DNA of 64,000 nt, taken from assembly GCF_014490035.1 (NCBI RefSeq), contig NZ_CP061008.1, forward strand, positions 5,952,001 to 6,016,000, read 5' to 3'. This stretch comes from Achromobacter xylosoxidans. Its GTDB lineage: Bacteria > Pseudomonadota > Gammaproteobacteria > Burkholderiales > Burkholderiaceae_B. The position numbers and the translations under genes are program-made. The notes beneath the pieces are model-generated. The model saw only the letters and a program-made list of their open reading frames with translations, ran no database searches and was not told where the DNA came from. This document shows positions 25,103-33,164 of this stretch, piece after piece. How positions within the stretch are numbered: position 1 is the first letter of the stretch; the number at the start of each line of letters is the position of its first letter.

Positions 25103-26176
25103 TCAGACCGCGCTGGCCACGACGCAACAAACGTTGCCGGGCACGACGATGCCGGGATGGCGCTTGGCGAAGATGACGCCGCTGGTCCCGTAAACCAGTT
25201 CAACCGGCGCACGCCGCGGATCGAAGGTCTGGTGGATTCGGCCTGCGGGCTGGCCGGCCTCGACGGCCTCGCCATGCCGATGATAGGCCTCGAACACGCC
25301 GCGATCCGAGGCGATGACATAGGACTTCGCGCCGCTGACCTTGCACAGGGGCGCGGGCTGCGCCGCCAGCGGCTGGGCGCAAGCCTGGTCCAGCACACCC
25401 CAATGCGCCAGCACGCGCAGCGCGCCGGCGCGGCACAGCGCGAGCGCGCTGTCGGTCACGGTGCCGCGTCCCGCCATCTCGGTGCTGACGCAGGTAAGCC
25501 CCGCCGCCACCGCCGAAGCAACGCTGGTGCGCGTGTCGCCCAGCGTGTCCAGCATCACGTTGAAGGGCGCGCCGAAGGCCATCACGGCATCGATGTTGCG
25601 CTGGGTTTGCGCGGCATCCTGCGAGGGCTGCACCAGGGCGCTGGGAATGATGTCCAGCGACGAACCGCCGGAATGCAGGCTGAGAAACGCGTCGCCGCGC
25701 GAGAACAGTTCGTCGCTGACGTAGGCGGCGATCTGTTCCGTGATGCTGCCCGCATGGTCGCCGGGAAACGTGCGGTTCAGGTTCTTGCCGTCCAGCGGCG
25801 AGGTGCGCAGGCCGGCTTCAGCCGCCGGCGCGTTGAGCGCGGGCATGATGATCAGGCGGCCCCGGACGCGCTCCAGCGGCAGGTCGCGGATGAGTTCGCC
25901 CAGCACGATCTGGCCTTCGTACTCGTCTCCATGATTGCCGCCTTCCAGAATGACGGTGGGGCCGTCGCCATTGGCCAGCACCGCCATGGGTATGCGCACC
26001 GTGCCCCAGGCGTCTTCGTGCGGCGACTGCGGGATGTGCAGGAAGCCCGCCTGGCGTCCAGGCGCGTCGAGATCGATGTCGGTGAACGCCGTCGCGCAGT
26101 GCGGGTTGCGCGCCGGCAGATGCGCGACCCGCCGGTCACGCAATAGAGGCGACTCGCGGAATGTCGGTTTCGTCAT
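25103..26176 (-). CDS. Succinylglutamate desuccinylase/aspartoacylase-family zinc deacylase
   Basis: A 357-residue M14-like zinc amidohydrolase. The metal site is in EGGNHGDEYEGQ (His and Glu) with a later His in FLSLHSGG, and the substrate-arginine region in PLDGKNLNRTFPG; the C-terminal beta domain carries the YGTSGVIFAKRHPG segment. Length and motifs are nearest to the DoeB/EutE group that deacetylates N-acetyl-diaminobutyrate, but ectoine genes eutC and eutD are absent here. It is divergent from a LysR gene and co-directional with the PLP dehydratase. Confidence 0.78.
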   Translation of the reverse strand: MTKPTFRESPLLRDRRVAHLPARNPHCATAFTDIDLDAPGRQAGFLHIPQSPHEDAWGTVRIPMAVLANGDGPTVILEGGNHGDEYEGQIVLGELIRDLPLERVRGRLIIMPALNAPAAEAGLRTSPLDGKNLNRTFPGDHAGSITEQIAAYVSDELFSRGDAFLSLHSGGSSLDIIPSALVQPSQDAAQTQRNIDAVMAFGAPFNVMLDTLGDTRTSVASAVAAGLTCVSTEMAGRGTVTDSALALCRAGALRVLAHWGVLDQACAQPLAAQPAPLCKVSGAKSYVIASDRGVFEAYHRHGEAVEAGQPAGRIHQTFDPRRAPVELVYGTSGVIFAKRHPGIVVPGNVCCVVASAV

Positions 26177-26221
26177 AGACCTTTTGGGTATACGTTATGG
26201 GTTTCGATCGGGAAAATATAG

Positions 26222-26247
26222 GTATTTGACCGATCAGCAACAAATAC
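26222..26247. promoter_or_regulatory. LysR operator candidate between deacylase and LysR genes
   Basis: GTATTTG (26222-26228) and CAAATAC (26241-26247) form a perfect 7-base inverted repeat separated by 12 bases, in the A/T-rich 107-base gap between the two divergent starts. The position, 37 bases before the lysR start and 46 from the deacylase start, suits a shared operator. Confidence 0.5.
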
Positions 26248-26283
26248 TTTTGATGTTTGCTACATATGCCCAGGAGGCATGGC

Positions 26284-27180
26284 ATGGAGTTGAGACAGTT
26301 GCGCTATTTCGCGGCGGTGTGCGCAGCCGGCAGCGTGGCGGGCGCGGCGAAAGCGTTGCATATCGCCCAGCCCGCGCTGTCGCGCCAGATGATGGCGCTG
26401 GAAGAGGAGTTCGGCGCGCAACTGCTGGTGCGCTTGCCGCGCGGCGTGGCGCTCACGCGCGCCGGCGAGGCGCTGCTCGCCCAGGCGAAACTGATGCTGG
26501 CGGGTTCTGAAACCCTGCGGGCGCAGGTGGCGCTGGCGGCCCACGGCAAGGCGGGCTCGCTGAAGATCGGCATCATGCCCGGCTACAGCTGGCTGCCCGG
26601 CCTGGGACAGGCGATCGCCGCCCTGTCGCGCGCCTCGCCCGACACCGACGTGCAGCTGGAATCCGGCCTGTCGGCCTGGCAGCTCGACGCGATCAAGCGC
26701 CACGAACTGGACGCGGGCGTCGTCGCCTGGCGCTCTCCGCTCGACGGCGAAGTGGAAGGAATGAAAATCTATGAAGACCGCATGCTGCTGGCCATGCCCG
26801 CGGCGGTGGCGCGCAGCGTCGGCAAGATCCGCACGCTCAAGGACCTGGCGGGCCAGAGATTCATCCTGTTCCCGCGAGCCGGATCGCCCTCGCACTATGA
26901 CGCGCTGGTCCGCATCCTGAAGGCCGCCGGCATTCCGGTGACACGCCCGGCCGCCGTGGCGACCGATCTTCCCACCATCCTCGGCCTGGTGTCGGCCGGA
27001 CTGGGCTGCGCCGTCATTCCCGCCTCGTTCCGGCAACACGGCCCGGCCGGCGTCGTCTTCAAGGAAGTCGGCGGCATAGACCTGACGTTCGACCTGGAGC
27101 TGGTCTGGCGCGCCGACCAGCGCGATCCCTTGCTCGCCAGTTTCGTACGCCTGTTCCCGCCGCCCGGAAAACCGTCCTGA
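26284..27180 (+). CDS. LysR-family transcriptional regulator, divergent from deacylase/dehydratase pair
   Basis: A 298-residue LTTR with N-terminal helix-turn-helix (MELRQLRYFAAVCAAGSVAG, then AQPALSRQMMALEEEFGAQL) and a C-terminal effector domain related to CbbR/NAC-type regulators (LKIGIMPGYSWLPGL). ATG 26284 is fixed by AGGAGG at 26272-26277. Divergence from the deacylase-dehydratase genes suggests it induces them in response to their substrate. Both the operator candidate and gene arrangement support this, but the ligand is unknown. Confidence 0.88.
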   Translation: MELRQLRYFAAVCAAGSVAGAAKALHIAQPALSRQMMALEEEFGAQLLVRLPRGVALTRAGEALLAQAKLMLAGSETLRAQVALAAHGKAGSLKIGIMPGYSWLPGLGQAIAALSRASPDTDVQLESGLSAWQLDAIKRHELDAGVVAWRSPLDGEVEGMKIYEDRMLLAMPAAVARSVGKIRTLKDLAGQRFILFPRAGSPSHYDALVRILKAAGIPVTRPAAVATDLPTILGLVSAGLGCAVIPASFRQHGPAGVVFKEVGGIDLTFDLELVWRADQRDPLLASFVRLFPPPGKPS

Positions 27181-27284
27181 GGCGCATGCCAGTCGGACGC
27201 GCCCCAGGGATTTTCATATCGCGAAACCGCGCAAACTCCTTAAAATAGGCGGATTCCAGAGGGAAAAAATCAAAGGATAGAAAT

Positions 27285-28070
27285 ATGGGCTTTCTCGCCG
27301 GCAAGCGCATCCTGGTCACCGGGGTGCTTTCCAACCGATCCATCGCCTACGGCATCGCGCGCGCCTGTCACCAACAAGGCGCCGAACTGGCGTTCACCTA
27401 CGTGGGCGACCGCTTCAAGGACCGCGTAGGCGAATTTGCCGCCGAATTCGGCAGCAAGATCGTGCTGCCCTGCGATGTGGCCGAAGACAGCCAGATCGAA
27501 GGCGCCTTCGCCGAACTCGGCCAGCACTGGGACGGCCTGGACGGCCTGGTGCACTCCATCGGCTTCGCCCCGCGCGAAGCCATCGCCGGCAACTTCCTCG
27601 ACGGCCTGTCGCGCGAAGGCTTCCGCATCGCGCACGACATCTCGGCCTACAGCTTCGCCGCCATGGCCAAGGCCGCCCTGCCGCTGATGGAAGGCCGCAA
27701 CGGCTCGGTGCTGACGCTGACCTACCTGGGCGCCGAACGCGTGGTTCCGAACTACAACACCATGGGCCTGGCCAAGGCCTCGCTGGAAGCCAGCGTGCGC
27801 TACCTGGCGACGGCGCTGGGCCCGCGCGGCATCCGCGCCAACGGCATTTCCGCCGGCCCCATCAAGACGCTGGCCGCCAGCGGCATCAAGGACTTCTCGG
27901 CCATCCTGAAGTTCGTGGAAGCCCAGGCTCCCCTGCGCCGCAACGTCACCATCGAAGACGTGGGCAACGTCGCCGCCTTCATGCTGTCGGATCTGGCCGC
28001 CGGCGTGACGGGCGAGATCACCCACGTGGACGCCGGTTTCTCGACCATCGTCCCGGGCATGGAAGACTGA
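27285..28070 (+). CDS. fabI: Enoyl-[acyl-carrier-protein] reductase (NADH) FabI
   Basis: A 261-residue short-chain dehydrogenase-type reductase for the last step of each fatty acid elongation cycle. The family-specific start [20 protein letters not shown], the [19 protein letters not shown] segment with catalytic Tyr and Lys, and the cofactor-loop [14 protein letters not shown] identify it. AAAGGA precedes ATG 27285. It stands alone between a LysR gene and a convergent OsmC gene. TAAAAT at 27241 is a possible -10 but no good -35 is seen. FabI is the target of triclosan. Confidence 0.95.
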   Translation: MGFLAGKRILVTGVLSNRSIAYGIARACHQQGAELAFTYVGDRFKDRVGEFAAEFGSKIVLPCDVAEDSQIEGAFAELGQHWDGLDGLVHSIGFAPREAIAGNFLDGLSREGFRIAHDISAYSFAAMAKAALPLMEGRNGSVLTLTYLGAERVVPNYNTMGLAKASLEASVRYLATALGPRGIRANGISAGPIKTLAASGIKDFSAILKFVEAQAPLRRNVTIEDVGNVAAFMLSDLAAGVTGEITHVDAGFSTIVPGMED

Positions 28071-28118
28071 GTCCGCGCGCGGCGGGGCCGCCGGCCCCAG
28101 CCGCCGCAGCCGGCCTGG

Positions 28119-28517
28119 TCAGGCCGGCTGCACCACCACGGTGGACACCTGCACGTCCACCGCCGTCATCAGCTTGTGCACCGGGCACTTCTCGGCCACC
28201 GCCAGCAATTCGTCTACCTGCGCGTCGGACAACTCGCCGTTCAGCGTCAGCTTGGCCGTCAAGCGGTAGATCCCCTTGCGCTCCTCGCTGGCGTCGCGCA
28301 CCACCTCCACTCCCACCGACTCCAATGGCAGGCCCTTGCGCTGCGCGTAGACCATCAAAGTCATGGCCTTGCAGCCGCCCAACGCGGTATCGAAGTAGTC
28401 GTGAGGATCGGGGCCGGCGCCGGCAGGCTGGGGCATGTCCAGCGGCAGATCGTGGCCTTCGGCCGTGGCGGTGAATTGCAGCGTGTTGGGCGCATTCTGG
28501 CGCACGCGGATGCTCAT
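28119..28517 (-). CDS. OsmC/Ohr-family peroxidase-like protein
   Basis: A 132-residue OsmC-fold protein. The two redox cysteines of the family are present: Cys49 in ALGGCKAMTL and Cys111 in AEKCPVHKLM, so thiol-dependent peroxide reduction is plausible. It groups by sequence with the general OsmC/YhfA branch rather than Ohr. It lies convergent to fabI with 48 bases between and has its own promoter region of about 190 bases shared with the divergent YebE gene. Confidence 0.85.
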   Translation of the reverse strand: MSIRVRQNAPNTLQFTATAEGHDLPLDMPQPAGAGPDPHDYFDTALGGCKAMTLMVYAQRKGLPLESVGVEVVRDASEERKGIYRLTAKLTLNGELSDAQVDELLAVAEKCPVHKLMTAVDVQVSTVVVQPA

Positions 28518-28706
28518 GGGTCCTGTCTCCTGGTAACGGGTCCTGACGGGCGGCCGCCGCGGCCGCCCTCAGACCACGTTGTATCACCTGGCGGGCGCGC
28601 CAGGACGACCCAGGCAGAAGCAACTGACTGTAAGCTGAACTTCTGCCGCCCACTCCGGTCGGATATCTCTATCCGCAATACCTGAGCAAACTTTAAAGGG
28701 GGCCGC

Positions 28707-29387
28707 ATGAGCGCCAGACAACTCCTCGATCAACTGCTGCAGTCCGGGCAAGGGCTGCTGTCGGACACCACCAGCCGGGTGCAGAACGCCACGGGTGGCA
28801 AGGGCTCGTCCTTCCTGACAGGCCTGGGCGGCGGCGCGCTGGGCGCGGGCGCCCTGGGACTGCTGCTGGGCAGCAAGAAGGCCCGCAAGATCGGCGGCAA
28901 GGTCGCCATGTACGGCGGCATGGCGGCGCTGGGCGCCCTGGCCTACCGCGCCTATGGCGACTGGCAACGCAGCCAGGCCGGCGCGCCTGCCGCTCCCCCG
29001 CAGACGCTGGACCGCCTGCCCGCGCCCCAGGCCGAGCAGCACAGCACGGCGGTGCTGACGGCCATGATCGGCGCGGCCAAGGCCGACGGCCACATCGGCC
29101 CGGAAGAACGCGCGCTGCTCGAAACCGAGTTGTCCAAGCTGTCTTCGGACGCGCAAGACCGTCGCTGGCTTGAAGCCGAACTGTCGCGCCCGCTGGATCC
29201 GTCCGTGATCGCGCAAGCCGCGCAGACGCCGGAAATGGCGGCCGAGATGTACCTGGCCAGCCTGCTGGTAGTGGACGAGGAAAGCTATATGGAACGCGCC
29301 TATCTGGACGAATTGGCGCGCCAGCTCAAGCTGCAGCCGGGCCTGAAGGAACAGCTCGAGCAGCACGCCCGGGCCGCCGCGGCCTGA
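28707..29387 (+). CDS. yebE: YebE-like protein (DUF533, TerB-like)
   Basis: A 226-residue DUF533 protein. After a hydrophilic helical start, residues about 35-80 are Gly/Ala-rich and weakly membrane-like (LGGGALGAGALGLLLGSKKAR, then VAMYGGMAALGALAYRAYG), a Pro/Ala linker follows, and residues about 110-220 form an acidic helical TerB-like domain (MIGAAKADGHIGPEERALL). In E. coli yebE responds to envelope stress; function is unknown. AAAGGGGG lies before ATG 28707. Single gene, divergent from osmC. Confidence 0.85.
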   Translation: MSARQLLDQLLQSGQGLLSDTTSRVQNATGGKGSSFLTGLGGGALGAGALGLLLGSKKARKIGGKVAMYGGMAALGALAYRAYGDWQRSQAGAPAAPPQTLDRLPAPQAEQHSTAVLTAMIGAAKADGHIGPEERALLETELSKLSSDAQDRRWLEAELSRPLDPSVIAQAAQTPEMAAEMYLASLLVVDEESYMERAYLDELARQLKLQPGLKEQLEQHARAAAA

Positions 29388-29409
29388 GGCTGGCCGGCCT
29401 GCGCCCGGC

Positions 29410-30396
29410 TCAATCGGCGCGTAGGCCGATCGCCTGCGTCAAGGCGGTATAACGGTCGATATCCGCATCGATCATGGCTTGGAATTCCCGCGGCGTGCTG
29501 CTGGCCGGCGTGAAGCCCTGTTCACGCAACGCCGCCTGCACATCGGGGCGCTGGACGATCTTCGCCACCGCCGCATTCAGCTTGGCCACCACCGCGGGCG
29601 GCGTGGCTGCCGGCGCCAGCAGGCCGTGCCACTGGTCCAGCGCGTAGCCGGGCACGCCCTGCTCGGCCACCGTCGGCACCGACGGCAACAACGGCGAACG
29701 CGCCGGCGAGGTCACGGCCAGCGCCCGCAACTTGCCGGCCGCAATCAAAGGCGCGGCGCTGGACGCGGTGACCACGCCGACCCCGACCTGGCCCGCGGTC
29801 ACGTCGGTAAGCGCCGGTCCGCAACCCTTGTAAGGCACGTGCTGCAGAGGCGCGCCGGTGGCGCGCGCCAGCATCTCGCCGGCCAAGTGCTGCGGCGTGC
29901 CGTTGCCGCAGGATGCGAACGCCAGCGGCCGGTCCGGCGTGGCGGCGGCCAGCGCATCGTCCAGGCTGCGCCAGGGCGAAACCGCCGGCACCACATACAC
30001 GGACGGCACGAAGGCCACGTTGATGACCGCCGCAAAGTCCCGCTTGGGCGCGAAGCCCAGATTGCTGTAAACCCCGGGATTGATCGCGAAGGAACTGTTG
30101 ACCATCAGCAGCGTATGGCCGTCGGCAGGGGCTTCCGCCACGGCGCGCGCGCCGATGTTGCCGCTGGCGCCAGGACGGTTTTCCACCACGACCGCCATGC
30201 CAAACTGCTCCTGCAGGCTCGCGCCAATGCGGCGCGCCAGCAAGTCGGTGCCGCCGCCCGGCGGAAACGTCACCACGATGGTGATGGGGTGCGACGGATA
30301 CGCGGCGTCCTTGGGCGCTTCGCCCGAAGGCGAATTGCCGCAGGCGGCCAGGGGCAAAACCAGGAACGCAAGAACAGAGCTAAGCAGGCGATTCAT
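29410..30396 (-). CDS. Bug-family (TctC) solute-binding lipoprotein downstream of nadC
   Basis: A Bug/TctC protein of 328 residues from ATG 30396. It has a lipoprotein signal (LPLAAC, Cys19) instead of the cleaved signal common in this family. Bug marks are ITIVVTFPPGGGTDLLARRI, VVVENRPGASGNIGARAVAEAPADGHTLLM, HVPYKGCGPALTDVTAGQV and a late NAAVAKIVQRPDVQAAL. No TctA/TctB membrane genes lie here. It follows nadC by 78 bases on the same strand; since this organism group salvages pyridines and a Bordetella Bug protein (Bug27) binds nicotinate-type ligands, it may bind quinolinate or nicotinate. That ligand is inference. Confidence 0.85.
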   Translation of the reverse strand: MNRLLSSVLAFLVLPLAACGNSPSGEAPKDAAYPSHPITIVVTFPPGGGTDLLARRIGASLQEQFGMAVVVENRPGASGNIGARAVAEAPADGHTLLMVNSSFAINPGVYSNLGFAPKRDFAAVINVAFVPSVYVVPAVSPWRSLDDALAAATPDRPLAFASCGNGTPQHLAGEMLARATGAPLQHVPYKGCGPALTDVTAGQVGVGVVTASSAAPLIAAGKLRALAVTSPARSPLLPSVPTVAEQGVPGYALDQWHGLLAPAATPPAVVAKLNAAVAKIVQRPDVQAALREQGFTPASSTPREFQAMIDADIDRYTALTQAIGLRAD

Positions 30397-30474
30397 GATG
30401 CGGGCTTGCAAGCGTCCCTGCGCGGCAAGCGCGCGGGGACATGGGCAATGCCGGCCGGCGGCCGGCGGAAAGGC

Positions 30475-31359
30475 TCAGGCGTCCAGACCGATGTCGAGCA
30501 CCTTGGCGCTATGGGTGATCCAACCCACCGCGATCTGGTCCACTCCGGTGGCCGCCACCGCGGCGGCGGTTTCGGGCGTGATGCGGCCCGAGGCTTCAGT
30601 AATGGCGCGGCCGCGCGCCATGGCCACTGCGCGGCGCAGATCGTCCAGGCTCATGTTGTCCAGCAGCACCACATCCACGCCCAGAGACAGCGCCGTTTCC
30701 AGCTGCTCCAGCGTGTCCACTTCCAGTTCGATCTTGACCATGTGGCCGATGCCGGCGCGCGCCCGCTCGACCGCCGTCGCGACCCCGCCCGCCAGCGCGA
30801 TGTGGTTGTCCTTGATCAGCACCGCGTCGTCCAGGCCGTGGCGGTGATTGCTGCCGCCGCCCACGCGCACCGCGTACTTCTGCACGGCGCGCAGGCCCGG
30901 CATGGTCTTGCGGGTGCAGGTGACGCGGGCGCCGTAGCCTTCAATGGCGCGGGCGATGGACGCGGTGGCGCTGGCCACGCCGCTCAGGTGGCACAGGAAG
31001 TTCAGCGCCACGCGCTCGGCCGTCAACATGGCACGCGCGTTGCCGCTGATGCGGGCGATTTCCGTTCCCGGCTGCAGTTCGGCGCCATCGCGCAGCGCGA
31101 CCTCGAACTTGATGGCGGGGTCCATGGCGCGAAACGCCAGGCGCGCCAGGTCCAGCCCGGCCAGCACGCCTTCCTGACGCGCGACCAATCGGGTCTGCGC
31201 CGTGGCGTCGGCGGGCACGATGGCATCGGTGGTCAGGTCCCCGGCGCGTCCCAGATCCTCGAGCAAGGCCGCGCGCACCAGCGGCTCCAGCATGACTTCC
31301 GGCAGAGGGGGAACGGGCAGTCGGGCGGTGGTCTGAGGCGCTTCGGCTTTAATGCTCAT
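30475..31359 (-). CDS. nadC: Quinolinate phosphoribosyltransferase NadC
   Basis: A 294-residue type II phosphoribosyltransferase turning quinolinate plus PRPP into nicotinate mononucleotide. Typical segments are ALLEDLGRAGDLTTDAIV at the N-terminus, NFLCHLSGVAS, TRKTMPGLRAVQKYAVRVGGG with substrate-binding Arg/Lys/His, IKDNHI and the C-terminal ASGRITPETAAAVAATGVDQIAVG. nadA and nadB are not adjacent, matching the orphan nadC reported in Bordetella and Achromobacter, where it serves quinolinate salvage and is repressed by NadQ. A promoter with overlapping inverted repeat precedes it. Confidence 0.95.
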   Translation of the reverse strand: MSIKAEAPQTTARLPVPPLPEVMLEPLVRAALLEDLGRAGDLTTDAIVPADATAQTRLVARQEGVLAGLDLARLAFRAMDPAIKFEVALRDGAELQPGTEIARISGNARAMLTAERVALNFLCHLSGVASATASIARAIEGYGARVTCTRKTMPGLRAVQKYAVRVGGGSNHRHGLDDAVLIKDNHIALAGGVATAVERARAGIGHMVKIELEVDTLEQLETALSLGVDVVLLDNMSLDDLRRAVAMARGRAITEASGRITPETAAAVAATGVDQIAVGWITHSAKVLDIGLDA

Positions 31360-31406
31360 TTTGAGTATTTACCAGTTAAAAAAAGGCGCGCGGGGATTGC
31401 GCACCA

Positions 31407-31429
31407 CTTATGCTAGAGACGAGCATAAG
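31407..31429. promoter_or_regulatory. Operator candidate in the nadC promoter (putative NadQ site)
   Basis: CTTATGCT (31407-31414) and AGCATAAG (31422-31429) are perfect 8-base inverted arms with a 7-base spacer. They overlap the -10 and the spacer of the nadC promoter, a repressor position. NadQ, encoded in the same block, is the obvious candidate ligand-responsive repressor; assignment to NadQ is inference. Confidence 0.6.
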
Positions 31430-31438
31430 GCTTGTCAA
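31410..31438 (-). promoter_or_regulatory. Sigma-70 promoter of nadC
   Basis: On the minus strand TTGACA (31438-31433, perfect -35), a 17-base spacer and TAGCAT (31415-31410, 4 of 6). The start would fall near 31403, leaving a leader of about 44 bases before nadC. Confidence 0.65.
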
Positions 31439-31461
31439 GCGTCAGCCATTTTCCGTCCAGT

Positions 31462-31490
31462 TTGAAATGGCTTGCGTGATCGATTAAATT
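31462..31490 (+). promoter_or_regulatory. Sigma-70 promoter of the toxin-antitoxin pair
   Basis: TTGAAA (31462-31467, 5 of 6), a 17-base spacer and TAAATT (31485-31490, 4 of 6), in the A/T-rich gap before the antitoxin gene. It is back-to-back with the nadC promoter, the -35 elements being 23 bases apart. Confidence 0.55.
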
Positions 31491-31496
31491 TTAATC
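31482..31496. promoter_or_regulatory. Antitoxin operator candidate
   Basis: GATTAAA-T-TTTAATC is a perfect palindrome covering the -10 of the toxin-antitoxin promoter, where ribbon-helix-helix antitoxins normally bind to repress their own operon. Confidence 0.55.
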
Positions 31497-31606
31497 ACTG
31501 TGATTATTTCGAGATCATTAGCGTGTCATCGAGTCCGACATCTGCCTCGTGCTAATCACGGCGTCGCCAGGAGCAGGCAAGATCAAGTTCTTATTAAAGG
31601 TGCAAC

Positions 31607-31873
31607 ATGACAGCAGCAACCAAAGTTCTAACCACACACGTGCCGCTTCCGCTTGCCGACAAGGTCGATCAGATGGCCACACGGCTTGAACGCTCGCGCG
31701 GCTGGATCATGAAACAGGCGCTTTCGGCCTGGATCGCCCAGGAAGAGGAACGCGATCGGCTAACCCAGGAAGCATTGGCCGACGTAGACGCGGGCCGCGT
31801 CGTCGACCATCTGGCTGTGCAGGCGTGGGCGGAAAGCCTGGGCACTGACGAGCCGCTGCCGGTGCCACGTTGA
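31607..31873 (+). CDS. Ribbon-helix-helix antitoxin of a ParDE/RelBE-type module
   Basis: An 88-residue protein with an N-terminal RHH domain (strand TTHVPLPLADKVDQMATR and helix SRGWIMKQALSAWI) and an acidic C-terminal tail (EEEERDRLTQEALADVDAG) that would wrap the toxin. AAAGGTG precedes ATG 31607. Its stop overlaps the toxin start (TGATG), the usual translational coupling. The region is visibly less GC-rich upstream than its neighbours and separates nadC from nadQ, suggesting later acquisition. Expected role: neutralise the toxin and repress the operon through the palindrome over the promoter. Confidence 0.88.
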   Translation: MTAATKVLTTHVPLPLADKVDQMATRLERSRGWIMKQALSAWIAQEEERDRLTQEALADVDAGRVVDHLAVQAWAESLGTDEPLPVPR

Positions 31874-32148
31874 TGACGCTCAAATGGACCAGCAAAGCGC
31901 TGTCCGACTTAGTGCGCTTGTATGAATTCCTGGCCCCAGTAAACAAATCCGCTGCCACCAGGGCTGTGCAGGCGTTGGCCAAAGCGCCAACCATCCTGCA
32001 GACCAACCCGCGTATTGGCGAACAACTGTTCCAATTCGAACCACGAGAGGTGAGAAGAATCCTGGTTGGAGAGTACGAGATTCGCTACGAAATCCAGGAT
32101 GCGGTTGTCCACGTGCTACGGCTGTGGCACACCCGCGAGAGCCGCTAA
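31873..32148 (+). CDS. RelE/ParE-family toxin
   Basis: A 91-residue toxin with the RelE/ParE fold pattern: N-terminal strand and helix pair (LKWTSKALSDLVRLYEFLAP), a middle stretch NPRIGEQLFQFEPREVRRILVGEYEIRYE and the last strand VVHVLRLWHTRESR. The arginines and the RLWHTRE ending are typical of ParE-like members. ATG 31873 overlaps the antitoxin stop; TTG 31870 is less likely. Whether it attacks gyrase (ParE) or mRNA (RelE) cannot be settled from sequence. A 6-base inverted repeat (32177-32196) lies after the gene, overlapping the end of convergent nadQ. Confidence 0.88.
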   Translation: MTLKWTSKALSDLVRLYEFLAPVNKSAATRAVQALAKAPTILQTNPRIGEQLFQFEPREVRRILVGEYEIRYEIQDAVVHVLRLWHTRESR

Positions 32149-32192
32149 AACTCTTGGGTGACTTGGACTCTCAAGCGTGACGCATCTCAACG

Positions 32193-33164
32193 TCACATTG
32201 CCCGAGACAGCGGCAACTTGCTCCCCGCAATAGCGCGCTCCAGCAGCACGTCACGGCGAAAACGGAACAGCTTGGCCGGCCTGCCGGCCGTGCCCGTGGC
32301 CATTTCGCCGGTCTCTTCGACCAGCGCCTGCTGCTCGATGAGGCGGCGGAAATTCTGCTTGTGCAGGCCGCGCCCGGCCAGCGCTTCCACGGCCAGCTGC
32401 AATTGCAGCAAGGTGAACTGCGCGGGCATCAATTCGAACACCACGGGCCGGTACTTGATCTTGGCGCGCAGCCGGGCGATGCCGGTGGCCAGGATGCGGC
32501 GGTGGTCGTGGCGCATGGGTTCGCCGGGCACCACGGCGCCCTTGCCTCCGCGCCGCGCCGCTTCGGGCACCAGCCCCGCTTCGAACAGCAGCTCGTAGCG
32601 CTGCAGCACCATGTCCTCGTTCCAGGGCGAGCCGTCCAGCCCGAAGGTGATGGCGGCGCGTTGGCGGCGGCGTATGCGCACGGCCGCATCGCTACTGTCT
32701 TCGCACCAGGCGGCCAGGCGCGGCACGATCATGTCTTCCACCAGCGCGGGCGTGCCTGCGCGCCGGTCCTCCCAGGGGAAGTAGCGGTACCAATCCTGCC
32801 AGCCCACTTGCGCCACGCCGGTCTCGCCAGCCTCGCGCGTCAGGCCCAGGTAGCTGACCGACATCACGCGCGCACCCGATTCATCGGAGCGGTCGCCGTC
32901 GGCGAAGGTGTAGAGCTGCTCCACGTAACCCAAGGGGTGATGGGTCTGCTCCTCCACCCAGGCGCGCAGGCCGGCCTGCAGCGAACGGTGCGACAGTTCG
33001 AAGGGGCCAGCCGGCAAGGCGCGCGCATCGTCGGTCGTCAGCACCCGCGGCTCGCCGTTGGTGACGGCGACCAGCACGGCAACGAGTTCAGCATGGACGG
33101 AGCGTTCGACGGATTCAGTCAAGGTAGGCGTATGGAAAGTGAGAAACCGGGCGGCTTGCGGCAA
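32193..33164 (-). CDS. nadQ: NadQ-family transcriptional repressor of NAD metabolism (Nudix-like/winged helix)
   Basis: A 323-residue two-domain regulator. The N-terminal half resembles a Nudix domain (strands ELVAVLVAVTNGEPRVLTT, YVEQLYTFADGDRS, VMSVSYLGLT) but lacks the catalytic REXXEE box, as expected of a ligand sensor. The C-terminal part is a winged helix (FTLLQLQLAVEALAGRGLHKQNFRRLI) ending in the wing GTAGRPAKLFRFRRD. Bordetella NadQ represses nadC; here nadC lies beyond a toxin-antitoxin insert. The start is uncertain: TTG 33164 is given, but TTG 33122 is possible and no good ribosome site is seen before either. Confidence 0.78.
   Translation of the reverse strand: MPQAARFLTFHTPTLTESVERSVHAELVAVLVAVTNGEPRVLTTDDARALPAGPFELSHRSLQAGLRAWVEEQTHHPLGYVEQLYTFADGDRSDESGARVMSVSYLGLTREAGETGVAQVGWQDWYRYFPWEDRRAGTPALVEDMIVPRLAAWCEDSSDAAVRIRRRQRAAITFGLDGSPWNEDMVLQRYELLFEAGLVPEAARRGGKGAVVPGEPMRHDHRRILATGIARLRAKIKYRPVVFELMPAQFTLLQLQLAVEALAGRGLHKQNFRRLIEQQALVEETGEMATGTAGRPAKLFRFRRDVLLERAIAGSKLPLSRAM

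Noticed and set aside
24145..26176. Complete ectoine degradation cluster
   Set aside because: Only EutB- and EutE-like genes are present; cyclodeaminase, ectoine hydrolase and transporter genes are missing, so the name eut or doe was not used.
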